Assembly: GCA_017848795.1 (NCBI GenBank)
Contig: JAFIHG010000018.1
Span: forward strand, 43,838 to 107,837
Length of the DNA stretch: 64,000 bases
Direction of reading: 5' to 3'
Source: Candidatus Nanopelagicales bacterium
Lineage (GTDB): Bacteria > Actinomycetota > Actinomycetes > S36-B12 > CAIYMF01
Shown here: positions 1 to 11,256 of the stretch, in pieces
Position numbering within the stretch: the first letter of the stretch is position 1
Layout of the letters: every line of letters begins with the position of its first letter
Program-made: the position numbers and the translations under genes
Notes under the pieces: model-generated
The model's input: the letters and a program-made list of their open reading frames with translations, nothing else
Told to the model about the DNA's origin: nothing
Databases searched by the model: none

Positions 1-983
1 CCATGTACGGCGGGCCGAAACCGCCGCTGCCGTTCTACGACCAGGACGGCGTGCACGACATCTACCGCGAGTGGCACCGGGTGCTCGCGGGCTACCAGCC
101 GGCGCGCATGATGATCGCCGAGGCGTACGTCGGACCGGCGCCGCGGCTGGCCCGCTACGTGCGCGCCGACGAGATGGACCAAGCGTTCAACTTCGAGTTC
201 CTCGTCACCCCATGGGATCCGGCCGAGCTGCGCGCCGTCGTCGACCGCGGGCTGGCCGCGTTCCGTGACGTCGCAGCGGCTCCGACCTGGGTGCTGTCGA
301 ACCACGACGTGGTGCGCCACCCCAGCCGGTACGGCATGCCCGCCGACTACCCGATCGCCCGCGGGTTGCGCGCGGGAGGCCAGCAGCCGGACGAGGCGCT
401 CGGCCTGCGCCGGGCTCGGGCGGCGACGCTGCTGATGCTCGCGCTGCCGGGGAGTGCGTACCTCTACCAGGGAGAGGAGCTCGGCCTGCCCGAGCACGGG
501 ACGATCCCGGAGGAACTGCGCCAGGACCCGGCGCGGCTGCGCGGCGGCACCCACGCGGGCACGCGCGACGGCGCCCGGGTCCCGATCCCGTGGGCCGCGC
601 GGTCGCCCGCGTACGGCTTCAGCCCGAGCGGACGCAGCTGGTTACCGCAGCCGCCCTCCTGGGCCGCGTACGCCCGCGACCGGCAGGTCGGGGTGGCCGG
701 CTCGACGTACGAGCTGTACCGCGCGGCGCTGGCGCTGCGGCGTACGCACCGGCTGGGCCGCGGCGAGCTCCGGTGGCGCGAGGTCGCGCCCTGCGCCCTG
801 GCCTTCGAGAACCGAGACCTATTGGTGTTGCTCAACTTCGGTCCGTCGCCAGTGCGGCTTCCAGAGGGCTGGGAACCGATCCTCGCCTCCGCCGACCTCG
901 CAGCGGCGGGCGTGCCGACCGACGCGGCGGTGTGGGCGCGCCGCGCGCGGAGGTCGGCTGTGGCGGGTGTGGTCCCGGTATAG
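1..983 (+). CDS. GH13 family alpha-glucosidase, C-terminal part (cut by window edge)
   Basis: The reading frame is open from the window edge to TAG at 981-983, so the N-terminal half of the (beta/alpha)8 barrel lies upstream. The visible 326 residues carry the GH13 acid/base glutamate in an IAEAYV motif (about residue 40) and the conserved NHD triplet (about 100-102), followed by a C-terminal beta domain. This matches oligo-1,6-glucosidase/alpha-glucosidase enzymes that release glucose from the non-reducing ends of maltodextrins in the cytoplasm. The catalytic nucleophile region is outside the window, so the exact specificity (maltose, isomaltose, trehalose) cannot be read. The next gene is convergent. 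Confidence 0.9.
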   Translation, partial: MYGGPKPPLPFYDQDGVHDIYREWHRVLAGYQPARMMIAEAYVGPAPRLARYVRADEMDQAFNFEFLVTPWDPAELRAVVDRGLAAFRDVAAAPTWVLSNHDVVRHPSRYGMPADYPIARGLRAGGQQPDEALGLRRARAATLLMLALPGSAYLYQGEELGLPEHGTIPEELRQDPARLRGGTHAGTRDGARVPIPWAARSPAYGFSPSGRSWLPQPPSWAAYARDRQVGVAGSTYELYRAALALRRTHRLGRGELRWREVAPCALAFENRDLLVLLNFGPSPVRLPEGWEPILASADLAAAGVPTDAAVWARRARRSAVAGVVPV

Positions 984-1010
984 CGGCACCACACCCGCCA
1001 GTGTGGCCGC

Positions 1011-1961
1011 TCACGGCAAGCTGAGCGTGACGAGCAGGGCGGCGTGGTCGCTGTCGGGGACCTGCGCGGTGTGCAGCGCACTGGCACGGACGCCCTCGCC
1101 GCGCACCAGGACGTGGTCGATGGCGACGGCGGCGGGGACGCGACGTCCGTACGGGAAGGTGAAGGCGAGGCCGGCACCTGCCTGGTCGGCGGCGTCGACC
1201 ACGTCGAGCGCCGCGCTCAACTGCTGGAACGGGACGTGGTCGCGTGTCGCATTGAGGTCGCCCAGCACGAGTAGCGGACCGGCCGGCTCCGCGAGATCGC
1301 GCGCGAGTTGCTCGTACTCGCGCTTCCAGGCGGACCCGTCGAACGGTCCCGGCGCGATCGGGTGCAGAGCGGCCACCGTGACGGGACGGCCGCCGACTTC
1401 GGTACGGGCGAGCAGCTGCTCGGAGGTATACCCGGGCAGGCTCTCCCCGGCCCGCAGCGGCGTACGGGACCACAGCCCGGTCCCGGTGAAGCCGTCGGCG
1501 GGGCGCAGGAAGTGATGCGGCAGCAGGTGGTCCAGGCCTGCGGTACGCAGCGCGCTCACCGCCAGTGGGGTGAGCTCCTCGAGCGCCAGGACGGACACGT
1601 CGTGCTCGCGGACGAGACGTACGACCGCGTCGGGATCGGCGCTGCCCTTATTGAGGTTCAACGTCATGACGGTCGCGGTCGTCGACCCGTCGGGGCCGCC
1701 GTCGCGCACGAAGACCGGCGCGAGCCACCACCCCTGCACGACGACCAGGGCACCGGCGACGACGAGCAGCACCACCGAGCGGGAGAGCGCCGCAAGCACC
1801 AGGCAGAGCACCGCGGGCCCGGCGAACCACGGCGTCAGCGCGACGACGTAGGCGACCGGGCCGGCGTCGTAGCCGAACCCGCGGGCGAGCGTCGCGAGCA
1901 CGACGGGGACGAGCAGCAGCACCGTGAGCGCCCACAGCGCGGTGCGGCACGGGTGCAGCAC
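1011..1961 (-). CDS. membrane-anchored endonuclease/exonuclease/phosphatase family protein
   Basis: 316 residues with a GTG start. The N-terminus has three hydrophobic segments (about 8-25, 35-58, 62-82) and is followed by an endonuclease/exonuclease/phosphatase domain of the DNase I-like fold. Readable catalytic motifs are MTLNLNKG, the metal-binding glutamate in VLALEEL, GDLNATRDH and the closing SDHAALL. The catalytic domain is probably extracytoplasmic, as in actinobacterial exported EEP proteins. The substrate (nucleic acid, phosphoester or sphingomyelin-like lipid) cannot be deduced. The gene starts 5 nt after the asd stop codon and probably shares its transcript. Confidence 0.8.
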   Translation of the reverse strand: MLHPCRTALWALTVLLLVPVVLATLARGFGYDAGPVAYVVALTPWFAGPAVLCLVLAALSRSVVLLVVAGALVVVQGWWLAPVFVRDGGPDGSTTATVMTLNLNKGSADPDAVVRLVREHDVSVLALEELTPLAVSALRTAGLDHLLPHHFLRPADGFTGTGLWSRTPLRAGESLPGYTSEQLLARTEVGGRPVTVAALHPIAPGPFDGSAWKREYEQLARDLAEPAGPLLVLGDLNATRDHVPFQQLSAALDVVDAADQAGAGLAFTFPYGRRVPAAVAIDHVLVRGEGVRASALHTAQVPDSDHAALLVTLSLP

Positions 1962-1966
1962 GCGCG

Positions 1967-4433
<2,467 letters not shown>

Positions 4434-4549
4434 GGCGAACTCTCCTGCAGCCTCAGCGGCCATGGGACGCGGCACGGCCGTACCAGACGGACACCGCAGT
4501 GTACCGACGTCCGCGACGCGACCGTTTCAGGTCCGGATGGTGGAACCGC

Positions 4550-5122
4550 TCACTGGTCGTCGGTCGCGGCGTCCTCCAAGGGGACACCGAGCCGCACGTG
4601 CGCCACGACCGACTGCAGCGCGCGCAGTGCGCCGGACGCCGCCGGACCCCAGGTGGACAGGTACGAGAACTGCCACCACCACAGGGCTTCCAGGTGCCGT
4701 CCGGACAGGTGGTGGGAGAGCCCGTGCAGCAGGTCGGTGCAGATCTCGGCCAGGTCGTCGGAGAGCCGCGCCGGGACCAGCTCGGCCGGGGCGTACGGGT
4801 CGAAGACCTCGACGTAGTCGTCGGCCTCGCCGAGCAGCTCGCGCAGGTGTACGCGCAGCAGATCCACGTCCACCTCGTACCCCGCGTCCGGCTCGAACCG
4901 TTCCTCGGGGACGATGTCGACGATCGCGCCCAGGGCCGCTCCCGAGCCGAGCAGCACGGACAGGTCCAGCAGCAGCCGCGACACGGTCTCGTCCGGGTTG
5001 CCGCCCGCGGCGACCTCCTGCACGGACTCCACGAACGCCCGCGCGGAGCGCGCCACGTCGTCCGCGAGCGTCACCAGGTCGGCGCCCTGGCCGGGTGCAG
5101 CGTCGGTCGTACTCGTGGTCAT
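4550..5122 (-). CDS. DUF5063 domain-containing protein
   Basis: 190 residues, acidic and soluble, with no signal peptide or membrane segment. I recognise the actinobacterial DUF5063 family from the tryptophan-rich ALWWWQFSYL segment near the C-terminus and the helical body. In relatives it is usually encoded next to recR and the lysC-asd pair, as here. No enzymatic function is known to me. ATG at 5122 is preceded by GGGAGG at ideal spacing, so this start is firm even though the frame is open much further upstream. The gene is transcribed toward lysC, with 116 nt between them. Confidence 0.75.
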   Translation of the reverse strand: MTTSTTDAAPGQGADLVTLADDVARSARAFVESVQEVAAGGNPDETVSRLLLDLSVLLGSGAALGAIVDIVPEERFEPDAGYEVDVDLLRVHLRELLGEADDYVEVFDPYAPAELVPARLSDDLAEICTDLLHGLSHHLSGRHLEALWWWQFSYLSTWGPAASGALRALQSVVAHVRLGVPLEDAATDDQ

Positions 5123-5333
5123 CGCGCCTCCCTCGGGTGTACGGGTCGCATGGCGTGCGCCACTGCCAAGCCTGTCATCTCCGGCGGGGCGGAGCCACGC
5201 CCCGTACCGTGTCGGTCCCCACCTTCGAGCGTCTGCGACCCGGCCGGCAGACCGCTGCGCCGAACGGGGTGTGCACGCGGCCGCTATCCCGCTATAGTCT
5301 GCCGGGTTAGTAGGGAATGGACGGGAGCAGCGC

Positions 5334-6311
5334 ATGGGAATCGAGCACGTGGACGTACTGCTCGCCCTCGGCGGTCTGGTGGCCGGCCTGATGGTCGGGC
5401 TGACCGGGATGGGTGGCGCGGTGCTCGTCACACCGCTGCTCATCGTCGGGTTCGGCATCCCGGCCACGGCGGCGGTCTCGAGCGACGTCGTCGCCGGGGC
5501 GGTCGTCAAACCCGTCGGCGCGTACGTCCACGCCCGGCGCGGCACCGTCCACTGGGGGCTGGTGCGGTGGCTCTCGTTCGGTTCCGTGCCCGGGGTCCTG
5601 ATCGGCACGCTGGTCTTCAGCCGCGCCATCGGGGCGAGCGGGCTCGACGACGCCCTGCGTACCTGGATCGGCGCGATCCTGATCGTCGCGCTGTTCGCGA
5701 TGATCGCCAAGACCCGGATCATGCGGCGGCGCGAGTCGCGGCCGGACTACCAGGCGGTGCCGGGTGACGACCCGCGGCACGGGCCGCGTGCCCCGATCCG
5801 GCCGGTCGTCACCCTGGTGCTCGGCTTCTTCGTCGGGATGGTGGTCGGGACCACCTCGGTCGGGTCCGGCTCGCTGGTCGTGACGCTGCTGCTCCTGCTG
5901 TACCCGCTGCTGCGTCCCTCGGTGCTCGTCGGGACCGACCTGGTGCAGGCGGCGCCGATGCTGATCGCCGGTGCGATCGCGCACGCCGGGATCGGCGACG
6001 TCGACTGGCGCGTGACGGCCGCGCTGCTCGTGGGGCAGATCCCGGGTGTCTGGTTCGGTGCGCGGCTCTCGTCGCGGTACAACGGGCTGGGGCTGCGCTA
6101 CCTGCTGATGGTGGTGCTCGCCGCGACCGCGCTGAAGCTGCTGCACGTACCCACCCTGATCTGTTCGCTGGTCGCGGTCGGCGGGCTCGTCGTCGTCGGC
6201 ATCGTGCTGCTGCGCCAGCGCGCGGGACGCGCCGTCGTCGTGGACCCGGAAGCCGCGCAGGCCGTCCAGGCCGCGCCGCAGCCGGTACGGCACCCGGCCG
6301 ACACCGCCTGA
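5334..6311 (+). CDS. TauE/SafE family sulfite/sulfonate permease
   Basis: 325 residues, almost entirely hydrophobic, with about eight predicted membrane segments in two repeated halves. The halves begin at LLALGGLVAGLMVGLTG and VLGFFVGMVVGTTSVGSG, matching the paired glycine-rich motifs of the TauE/SafE superfamily, which exports sulfite, sulfoacetate or related organosulfur anions. The substrate cannot be read. ATG at 5334 follows GGGAG. A TATAGT -10-like hexamer lies at 5293-5298 in a 211-nt upstream gap. The gene is monocistronic and converges on recR. Confidence 0.85.
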   Translation: MGIEHVDVLLALGGLVAGLMVGLTGMGGAVLVTPLLIVGFGIPATAAVSSDVVAGAVVKPVGAYVHARRGTVHWGLVRWLSFGSVPGVLIGTLVFSRAIGASGLDDALRTWIGAILIVALFAMIAKTRIMRRRESRPDYQAVPGDDPRHGPRAPIRPVVTLVLGFFVGMVVGTTSVGSGSLVVTLLLLLYPLLRPSVLVGTDLVQAAPMLIAGAIAHAGIGDVDWRVTAALLVGQIPGVWFGARLSSRYNGLGLRYLLMVVLAATALKLLHVPTLICSLVAVGGLVVVGIVLLRQRAGRAVVVDPEAAQAVQAAPQPVRHPADTA

Positions 6312-6332
6312 CGGCCCGGCCCAGCGCGCGGC

Positions 6333-6935
6333 TCAGGGCACGTCGAGGCGCCGGCGCCCCTCGAAGGCCCGGCCGAGCGTCACCTCGTCGGCGTACTCGA
6401 GGTCCCCGCCGACCGGCAGCCCGCTCGCGAGGCGGCTCACCGCCACGCCCATGGGTGCGATCAGGCGCGCCAGGTAGGTCGCCGTCGCCTCGCCCTCGAG
6501 GTTCGGGTCGGTCGCGATGATGAGCTCGCGTACCGTGCCGTCGGCGAGCCGGCCGAGCAGTTCCTTGATCCGCAGGTCGTCGGGCCCCACCCCGTCGATC
6601 GGGCTGATCGCGCCGCCGAGGACGTGGTAGCGCCCGCGGTACTCGCGGGTCCGCTCGACGGCGACGATGTCCTTGGGCTCCTCCACGACGCACAGCACCG
6701 CCGTGTCCCGGCGCGGGTCCTGGCAGATGCGGCACTCGGCGTCCTCGGCGACGTTGCCGCAGACCGTGCAGAAGCGGACCCGCTCCTTGACCTCGAGCAT
6801 CGCCTGCGCGAGGCGGCGTACGTCCTCGGAGTCGGCCTGCAGCAGGTGGAAGGCGATCCGCTGCGCGCTCTTGGGGCCGACCCCGGGCAGCCGGCCGAGC
6901 TCGTCGATGAGGTCCTGGACCACGCCTTCGTACAC
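6333..6935 (-). CDS. recR: recombination mediator protein RecR
   Basis: 200 residues, the usual RecR length. It loads RecA at gaps together with RecF/RecO. Visible order: an N-terminal helix-hairpin-helix ([11 protein letters not shown]), a four-cysteine zinc finger (CTVCG ... CRIC), then a Toprim domain with VVEEP and an Asp motif in [11 protein letters not shown]. The start is GTG with AAAGG upstream. It follows dnaX by 45 nt, the widely conserved dnaX-recR operon. Confidence 0.95.
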   Translation of the reverse strand: MYEGVVQDLIDELGRLPGVGPKSAQRIAFHLLQADSEDVRRLAQAMLEVKERVRFCTVCGNVAEDAECRICQDPRRDTAVLCVVEEPKDIVAVERTREYRGRYHVLGGAISPIDGVGPDDLRIKELLGRLADGTVRELIIATDPNLEGEATATYLARLIAPMGVAVSRLASGLPVGGDLEYADEVTLGRAFEGRRRLDVP

Positions 6936-6980
6936 GTCAGAGGCCTTTGTTCGCAGTCGCTAACCAGCTCGCGGCCCTGG

Positions 6981-8861
6981 TCAGGGCCGGTCGTACTCCT
7001 CGACGACGCTGCCGCCGAGCTCGCGCTGCAGCAGGGCGAGCGGTGAGCTGTCGCCCTCGTCGGCGTCCGGGTCGTCCGGAGCGGCGTCGTCGTCCTCCGC
7101 GACCGGCGGAGGTGACGGGCGTTCGGCAGGCACCGCCGCACCGGAGCCGGCCGGCGGTGCGGTGCCACCGCCGAGCACCAGGTCGAGCTCGACGGGCGTA
7201 CCGGTGACCGCCGCGACGGCCTCGCTCAGCGTCGCGAGGTGCGCCGCGCTGCGCCGCAGGAAGTCGAGCCGGGACGCCTCCGGGTGCGCCACCACCACCG
7301 TGGTGCCGCTCACCAGCTGCACCGTCGTGCCGTCCACGAGGGTGTGCGCGACCCGGCTGCGCTCGAGCACGGTCGCCAGCACCTGCGGCCAGGCCGCCCG
7401 GACCGCGGTCAGGTCCAGGGCCGCCTCGGCGCTCGTGGCGGCCGGCGCAGCGGCCGCGTCCGGGGCCGGCGTCGCTGCAGCACCTGTCACCGTCGAGAGC
7501 CGGGGCGGGGCGGGAGGCACCGCGGCGGGTGGGGCCGTACGCGGCGGGGCCGGAGGTACGGGTGGCGGCGCAGTCATGGCGGCATCCGGTGGCGGGGCTG
7601 CAGGCGTGGGCTGCGCGAAGGGGGCGCGCTCGGGCGGTGCGGTGCGCGCGGGGGCGGCGGCGATGCCGGGCTCGGTGGTGGTGCCGGGCTCGGTCCCGTG
7701 CAGGGCGAGCCGGTGCTCGACCCGGTCGAGGCGGGCCAGCACCCCGGACGCGGAGTCGTCGGCCGCCGGCAGCAGCAGCCGCGCCCCGAGCAGCTCGAGC
7801 TGCAACCGGGGCGCCGTCGACCCCTTCAACTCCGACAGGCCCGCGGACACCAGGTCGGCCGCCCGCGAGAGCTGCCCGGTCCCGAGCGCCGCGCTCTGGC
7901 GGGCCATCGCATCCAGCTCGCTGTCGGGCACCTCGAGCAGCCCGACCGACGCCGCGTCGGGGACCTGCTGCAGCACGAGCAGGTCGCGCAGCCGTTCCAG
8001 CAGGTCGGTGGCGAACCGGCGGGGGTCGGTGCCGGCCTCGACGACCTCCTCGATGACGGCGTACAGCGCCCTTCCGTCGCCTGCCACCAGCGCGTCGACG
8101 AGCCGGTCGAGGACTGCGGCATCGGTGAACCCGAGCTGGGCGACGGCGTCCGCCTGCGTGATTCCGTCGGCGCCCGAGCCCGCGATCAGCTGGCCGAGGA
8201 TCGACTGGGCGTCCCGTACCGAACCTTGCGCGGCCCGCGCCACGAGCGTCAGCGCTGCCGGGTCGGCGGGCACGTTCTCCTGCTCGCAGGTCCACGCGAG
8301 GTGCTCCTGCAGCCGGCGGGTGGGGACCAGGCGGAACGGGTACTGGTGGGTGCGGCTGCGGATCGTCGGCAGTACGGCGTCCGGCTCGGTCGTCGCGAAG
8401 ACGAACCGCAGGTGGGCGGGCGGCTCCTCGATCAGCTTGAGCAGCGCGTTCCAGGCCTCCTTGGTGAGCTGGTGCGCCTCGTCGATGATGAAGACCTTGT
8501 AGCGGCTGGCCGCCGGGGCGTACATCGCCTTCTCGCGCAGCTCGCGCGCGTCGTCGATGCCGCGGTTGGTCGCGGCGTCCATCTCGACCACGTCGATGCT
8601 GCCCGGGCCGTTCGGTGCCAGGTCCTGGCACGACTGGCACGTACCGCACGGCTCGGAGGTCGGGCCCGCGACGCAGTTGAGCGAACGGGCCAGGATCCGG
8701 GCGGTCGACGTCTTGCCGCACCCGCGGGGCCCGGTGAACAGGTACGCGTGGTGCACCCGACCGGAGTCCAGCGCCCGCGCGAGCGGCACCGTGACGTGGT
8801 CCTGCCCGATCACGTCGGCGAGCCGGCCGGGCCGGTAGGTGCGGTAGAGAGCGAGCGCCAC
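6981..8861 (-). CDS. dnaX: DNA polymerase III subunit gamma/tau
   Basis: 626 residues. It is the clamp-loader ATPase. The N-terminal AAA+ domain has Walker A GPRGCGKTST, a zinc module with four cysteines (after LNC, CGTCQSC) and Walker B-like IIDEAHQL. A Pro/Ala-rich linker (about 390-470) leads to a tau-type C-terminal domain. The GTG at 8861 is exactly 6 nt from a TAGGGT -10 box (8868-8873), so the mRNA is probably leaderless. I saw no A-rich slippery site suggesting a programmed frameshift. The SRP RNA gene lies just upstream on the same strand. Confidence 0.95.
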   Translation of the reverse strand: MALALYRTYRPGRLADVIGQDHVTVPLARALDSGRVHHAYLFTGPRGCGKTSTARILARSLNCVAGPTSEPCGTCQSCQDLAPNGPGSIDVVEMDAATNRGIDDARELREKAMYAPAASRYKVFIIDEAHQLTKEAWNALLKLIEEPPAHLRFVFATTEPDAVLPTIRSRTHQYPFRLVPTRRLQEHLAWTCEQENVPADPAALTLVARAAQGSVRDAQSILGQLIAGSGADGITQADAVAQLGFTDAAVLDRLVDALVAGDGRALYAVIEEVVEAGTDPRRFATDLLERLRDLLVLQQVPDAASVGLLEVPDSELDAMARQSAALGTGQLSRAADLVSAGLSELKGSTAPRLQLELLGARLLLPAADDSASGVLARLDRVEHRLALHGTEPGTTTEPGIAAAPARTAPPERAPFAQPTPAAPPPDAAMTAPPPVPPAPPRTAPPAAVPPAPPRLSTVTGAAATPAPDAAAAPAATSAEAALDLTAVRAAWPQVLATVLERSRVAHTLVDGTTVQLVSGTTVVVAHPEASRLDFLRRSAAHLATLSEAVAAVTGTPVELDLVLGGGTAPPAGSGAAVPAERPSPPPVAEDDDAAPDDPDADEGDSSPLALLQRELGGSVVEEYDRP

Positions 8862-8867
8862 GCAGTG

Positions 8868-8873
8868 ACCCTA
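8868..8873 (-). promoter_or_regulatory. -10 box of a leaderless dnaX promoter
   Basis: TAGGGT on the minus strand ends 6 nt before the GTG of dnaX. This places transcription initiation at or next to the start codon, as in other actinobacterial leaderless genes. There is no Shine-Dalgarno sequence in between. Confidence 0.55.
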
Positions 8874-8952
8874 GTCGCGCCCCCCGACGCTCGCGGAACG
8901 GGGAAGTTCCCCAAGCCCGGTGACTCGGCACGTTCCCCGTCGTGCAAGAGGT

Positions 8953-9039
8953 GACCCCTCGCGCACCCGCCAGAGCCCACCTGCCCTTGCTGCCTTCCGG
9001 CCCTGGGGGATTCAGCGGGGTGACGCCGCACGAGGGGTC
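8953..9039 (-). ncRNA. ffs: signal recognition particle RNA (small bacterial 4.5S type)
   Basis: On the minus strand this reads as one long imperfect hairpin closed by GACCCCTCG paired with CGAGGGGTC. It contains the universal SRP apical motif (GGAAGG...AGCA, in GGCCGGAAGGCAGCAAGGG). This is the RNA partner of Ffh for co-translational targeting. The position between a tRNA-Ser and dnaX is the standard actinobacterial location. The mature ends are approximate; the transcript may extend several nucleotides on either side. Confidence 0.9.
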
Positions 9040-9113
9040 GAGGCGCAAGTGTACGGGGCGGCTGCGGGCCGGGCGATTTCGGTCGCCGCACGCGGACCCG
9101 TATCCTCCTGCGC

Positions 9114-9198
9114 GGAGGATTCGCATAGTGGCCTAGTGCGCACGCTTGGAAAGCGTGTTGGGTTAACGCCCTCAGGGGTTCGAATCCCCTATCCTCCG
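9114..9198 (+). tRNA. tRNA-Ser (anticodon GGA)
   Basis: The acceptor arms GGAGGAT and ATCCTCC pair, the discriminator base is G, and the long class II variable arm and GGTTCGAATCC T-arm are present. The anticodon loop TTGGAAA gives GGA, reading UCC/UCU. CCA is not encoded. Confidence 0.95.
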
Positions 9199-9251
9199 CG
9201 CTGCCGCGCGCGCCGTCGTACCGGCGCAGGGTCGGCCCCGTCCGCGCGCGG

Positions 9252-9347
9252 GCCGTTGATCATGGCATCGTCGGCCGCAAACGCCGTTCGGGACCGACGA
9301 CCCCATGATCGACCTGTTGTGCGGCGCACGACGTCATGATCAACGGC
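9252..9347. repeat. inverted repeat with 13-nt arms in the gap before hmgA
   Basis: GCCGTTGATCATG (9252-9264) is the exact reverse complement of CATGATCAACGGC (9335-9347); a third CATGATC lies between them at about 9304. The roughly 300-nt gap between tRNA-Ser and hmgA (9199-9502) contains no other convincing feature. The function is unknown; the arms could form a cruciform or bind a dimeric protein. Confidence 0.5.
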
Positions 9348-9502
9348 GAGTGCCGTACAACGAGTACGACGGGTCGGGTACGGGAGGGCCGTCGCACAGG
9401 TTGCCCAGTGCGGCGATCGTCGCTTGACCACTGTGTTCGGCGGTGGTGGGGTCGGATGGACAAGCTGAGCACGCCCGTGACCTCACCCCTGTGGAGCGCG
9501 CC

Positions 9503-10843
9503 ATGACTGCGACCGAGTCCCGCCCCCAGCCCGCCGCGCCGGCCCTGTCCGACCTGCGGTACCTGTCGGGGTTCGGCAACGAGCACGAGAGCGAGGCGGT
9601 GCCCGGCGCGCTGCCGGCGGGGCGAAACTCGCCGCAGCGCGCCCCGCTCGGGCTGTACGCCGAGCAGCTCTCGGGCACCGCGTTCACCCAGCCGCGCGCG
9701 GTCAACCGCCGTACCTGGGTGTACCGGATCACGCCCTCCGCCTCGCACCCGGCGCTGCGGCGGATCGGGAACGGGCTGCTGCGTACGGCACCGTTCCGCG
9801 ACGCCCCGCCGGACCCGAACCGGTTGCGCTGGGACCCGCTCCCGCTGCCGGACGGACCGACCGACTTCGTCGAGGGGCTCTACACCGTGGGCGGCAACGG
9901 GGACGCCGCCACGCACTGCGGCATCAGCATCCACTGGTACCGCGCCAACCGCTCGATGACCGACCGATACTTCGTGGACAACGATGGTGAGCTGCTGCTG
10001 GTGCCGCAGCAGGGCCGGCTGCGGCTGCACACCGAGCTCGGCGTGCTCGCGGTCGTACCGGGCGAGATCGCGGTGGTGCCTCGCGGGATCAGGTTCCGCG
10101 TCGTGCTGCTCGACGACGCGGCGCGCGGGTACATCTGCGAGAACCACGGAGCGATGCTGACCCTGCCCGAGCGGGGGCCGATCGGGGCCAACGGGCTGGC
10201 GAACGAGCGTGACTTCCTCGCGCCGATCGCGGCGTACGAGGACCGCACCGGCACGGTCCAGGTCGTCACGAAGTTCGGCGGCAACCTCTGGGCCGCCGAC
10301 TACGACCACTCGCCGCTCGACGTGGTCGGCTGGCACGGGGACTACGTGCCGTACAAGTACGACCTGCGGCGCTTCAACACGATGGGCACGGTCAGCTACG
10401 ACCACCCGGACCCCTCGATCTACACGGTGCTCACCGCACCGACCGACACGCCCGGACTCGCCAACATCGACTTCGCGATCTTCCCGCCGCGCTGGCTGGT
10501 CGGCGAGGACACGTTCCGCCCGCCGTGGTTCCACCGCAACATCATGAGTGAGTTCATGGGTCTGGTGACGGGGGTGTACGACGCGAAGGCCGAGGGCTTC
10601 CTGCCGGGCGGTGCCAGCCTGCACAACTGCTTCAGCTCCCACGGCCCGGACGCTGCGACGTACGCCACGGCGAGCACCGCCGAGCTGGCGCCGCAGAAGG
10701 TGGCGGACACGCTCGCGTTCATGTTCGAGACGCGCTGGGTGATCGTGCCGACCGAGCACGCGCTGCACGCGGCGCACCGCCAGCCCGACTACGACGCGGT
10801 GTGGGCGGGCCTCCCCCGCAGCTTCACCGGCGATCAGGCCTAG
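9503..10843 (+). CDS. hmgA: homogentisate 1,2-dioxygenase
   Basis: 446 residues. It opens the ring of homogentisate to maleylacetoacetate in tyrosine/phenylalanine catabolism, using non-haem Fe(II). The N-terminal [19 protein letters not shown] is diagnostic. The iron ligands are visible in [13 protein letters not shown] (His and Glu) and [10 protein letters not shown] (His). ATG at 9503 has GGAG 9 nt upstream; an upstream in-frame GTG at 9443 would add an atypical tail. No maleylacetoacetate isomerase or fumarylacetoacetase gene is adjacent, so the pathway is split across the genome. Confidence 0.95.
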   Translation: MTATESRPQPAAPALSDLRYLSGFGNEHESEAVPGALPAGRNSPQRAPLGLYAEQLSGTAFTQPRAVNRRTWVYRITPSASHPALRRIGNGLLRTAPFRDAPPDPNRLRWDPLPLPDGPTDFVEGLYTVGGNGDAATHCGISIHWYRANRSMTDRYFVDNDGELLLVPQQGRLRLHTELGVLAVVPGEIAVVPRGIRFRVVLLDDAARGYICENHGAMLTLPERGPIGANGLANERDFLAPIAAYEDRTGTVQVVTKFGGNLWAADYDHSPLDVVGWHGDYVPYKYDLRRFNTMGTVSYDHPDPSIYTVLTAPTDTPGLANIDFAIFPPRWLVGEDTFRPPWFHRNIMSEFMGLVTGVYDAKAEGFLPGGASLHNCFSSHGPDAATYATASTAELAPQKVADTLAFMFETRWVIVPTEHALHAAHRQPDYDAVWAGLPRSFTGDQA

Positions 10844-10905
10844 CGCTCCGGCGTTACGGCGCTCCGCAGGCCGGTGACGTGCGCGGCGGGACCGCTTGTG
10901 CCACC

Positions 10906-10911
10906 TAGACT
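10906..10911 (+). promoter_or_regulatory. -10 box of a leaderless promoter
   Basis: TAGACT ends 6 nt before the GTG at 10918, with no Shine-Dalgarno sequence between. The geometry matches that before dnaX, upp and tmk. Confidence 0.5.
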
Positions 10912-10917
10912 GTCCGG

Positions 10918-11256
10918 GTGATCTTCAAGTCCGTGGGCGAGGGCCGCCCGTACCCGACGGAGGCGACAGCCCGCGCCGACTGGGCCCAGGTGCCCCCGCG
11001 GGTGGTGCGCCTCGCGGACCTGATCACGGTGAAGCGGACCCTCGACCTCGAGACCCTGCTCGACGAGCACTCCACGTTCTTCGGCGACCTGTTCCCGCAC
11101 GTCGTCGAGTGGCGCGGCGAGCTGTATCTCGAGGACGGGTTGCACCGCGCATTGCGTACCGCGCTGCACGGCCGGCCCACCATGCACGCCCGGGTGCTGG
11201 TGGTGTCCGACAAGGGCACCCGGGTCGCCGCGACGCAGGGGAGATCCAGCAGGTGA
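10918..11256 (+). CDS. VapB-family-like conserved actinobacterial protein
   Basis: 112 residues, beginning MIFKSVGEGRPYP (GTG start). Close relatives in Streptomyces and other actinobacteria are named type II toxin-antitoxin VapB-family antitoxins, but no VapC/PIN toxin gene is present here. The motif around FFGDLFPHVVEW and YLEDGLHRAL is highly conserved. The last codons overlap the LytR_C gene start by GTGA, indicating translational coupling, so a role linked to that envelope protein is more plausible than a free toxin-antitoxin pair. Function unknown. Confidence 0.6.
   Translation: MIFKSVGEGRPYPTEATARADWAQVPPRVVRLADLITVKRTLDLETLLDEHSTFFGDLFPHVVEWRGELYLEDGLHRALRTALHGRPTMHARVLVVSDKGTRVAATQGRSSR

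Noticed and set aside
6981..8861. Programmed frameshift in dnaX producing a separate gamma subunit
   Set aside because: I saw no A-rich slippery heptamer with a downstream hairpin; GC content makes such a site unlikely.
6937..9126. 729-residue frame overlapping dnaX and the SRP RNA
   Set aside because: Shadow frame; crosses the RNA gene and dnaX in another phase.
10918..11256. Complete VapBC toxin-antitoxin system
   Set aside because: No PIN-domain toxin gene is present next to the VapB-like gene.
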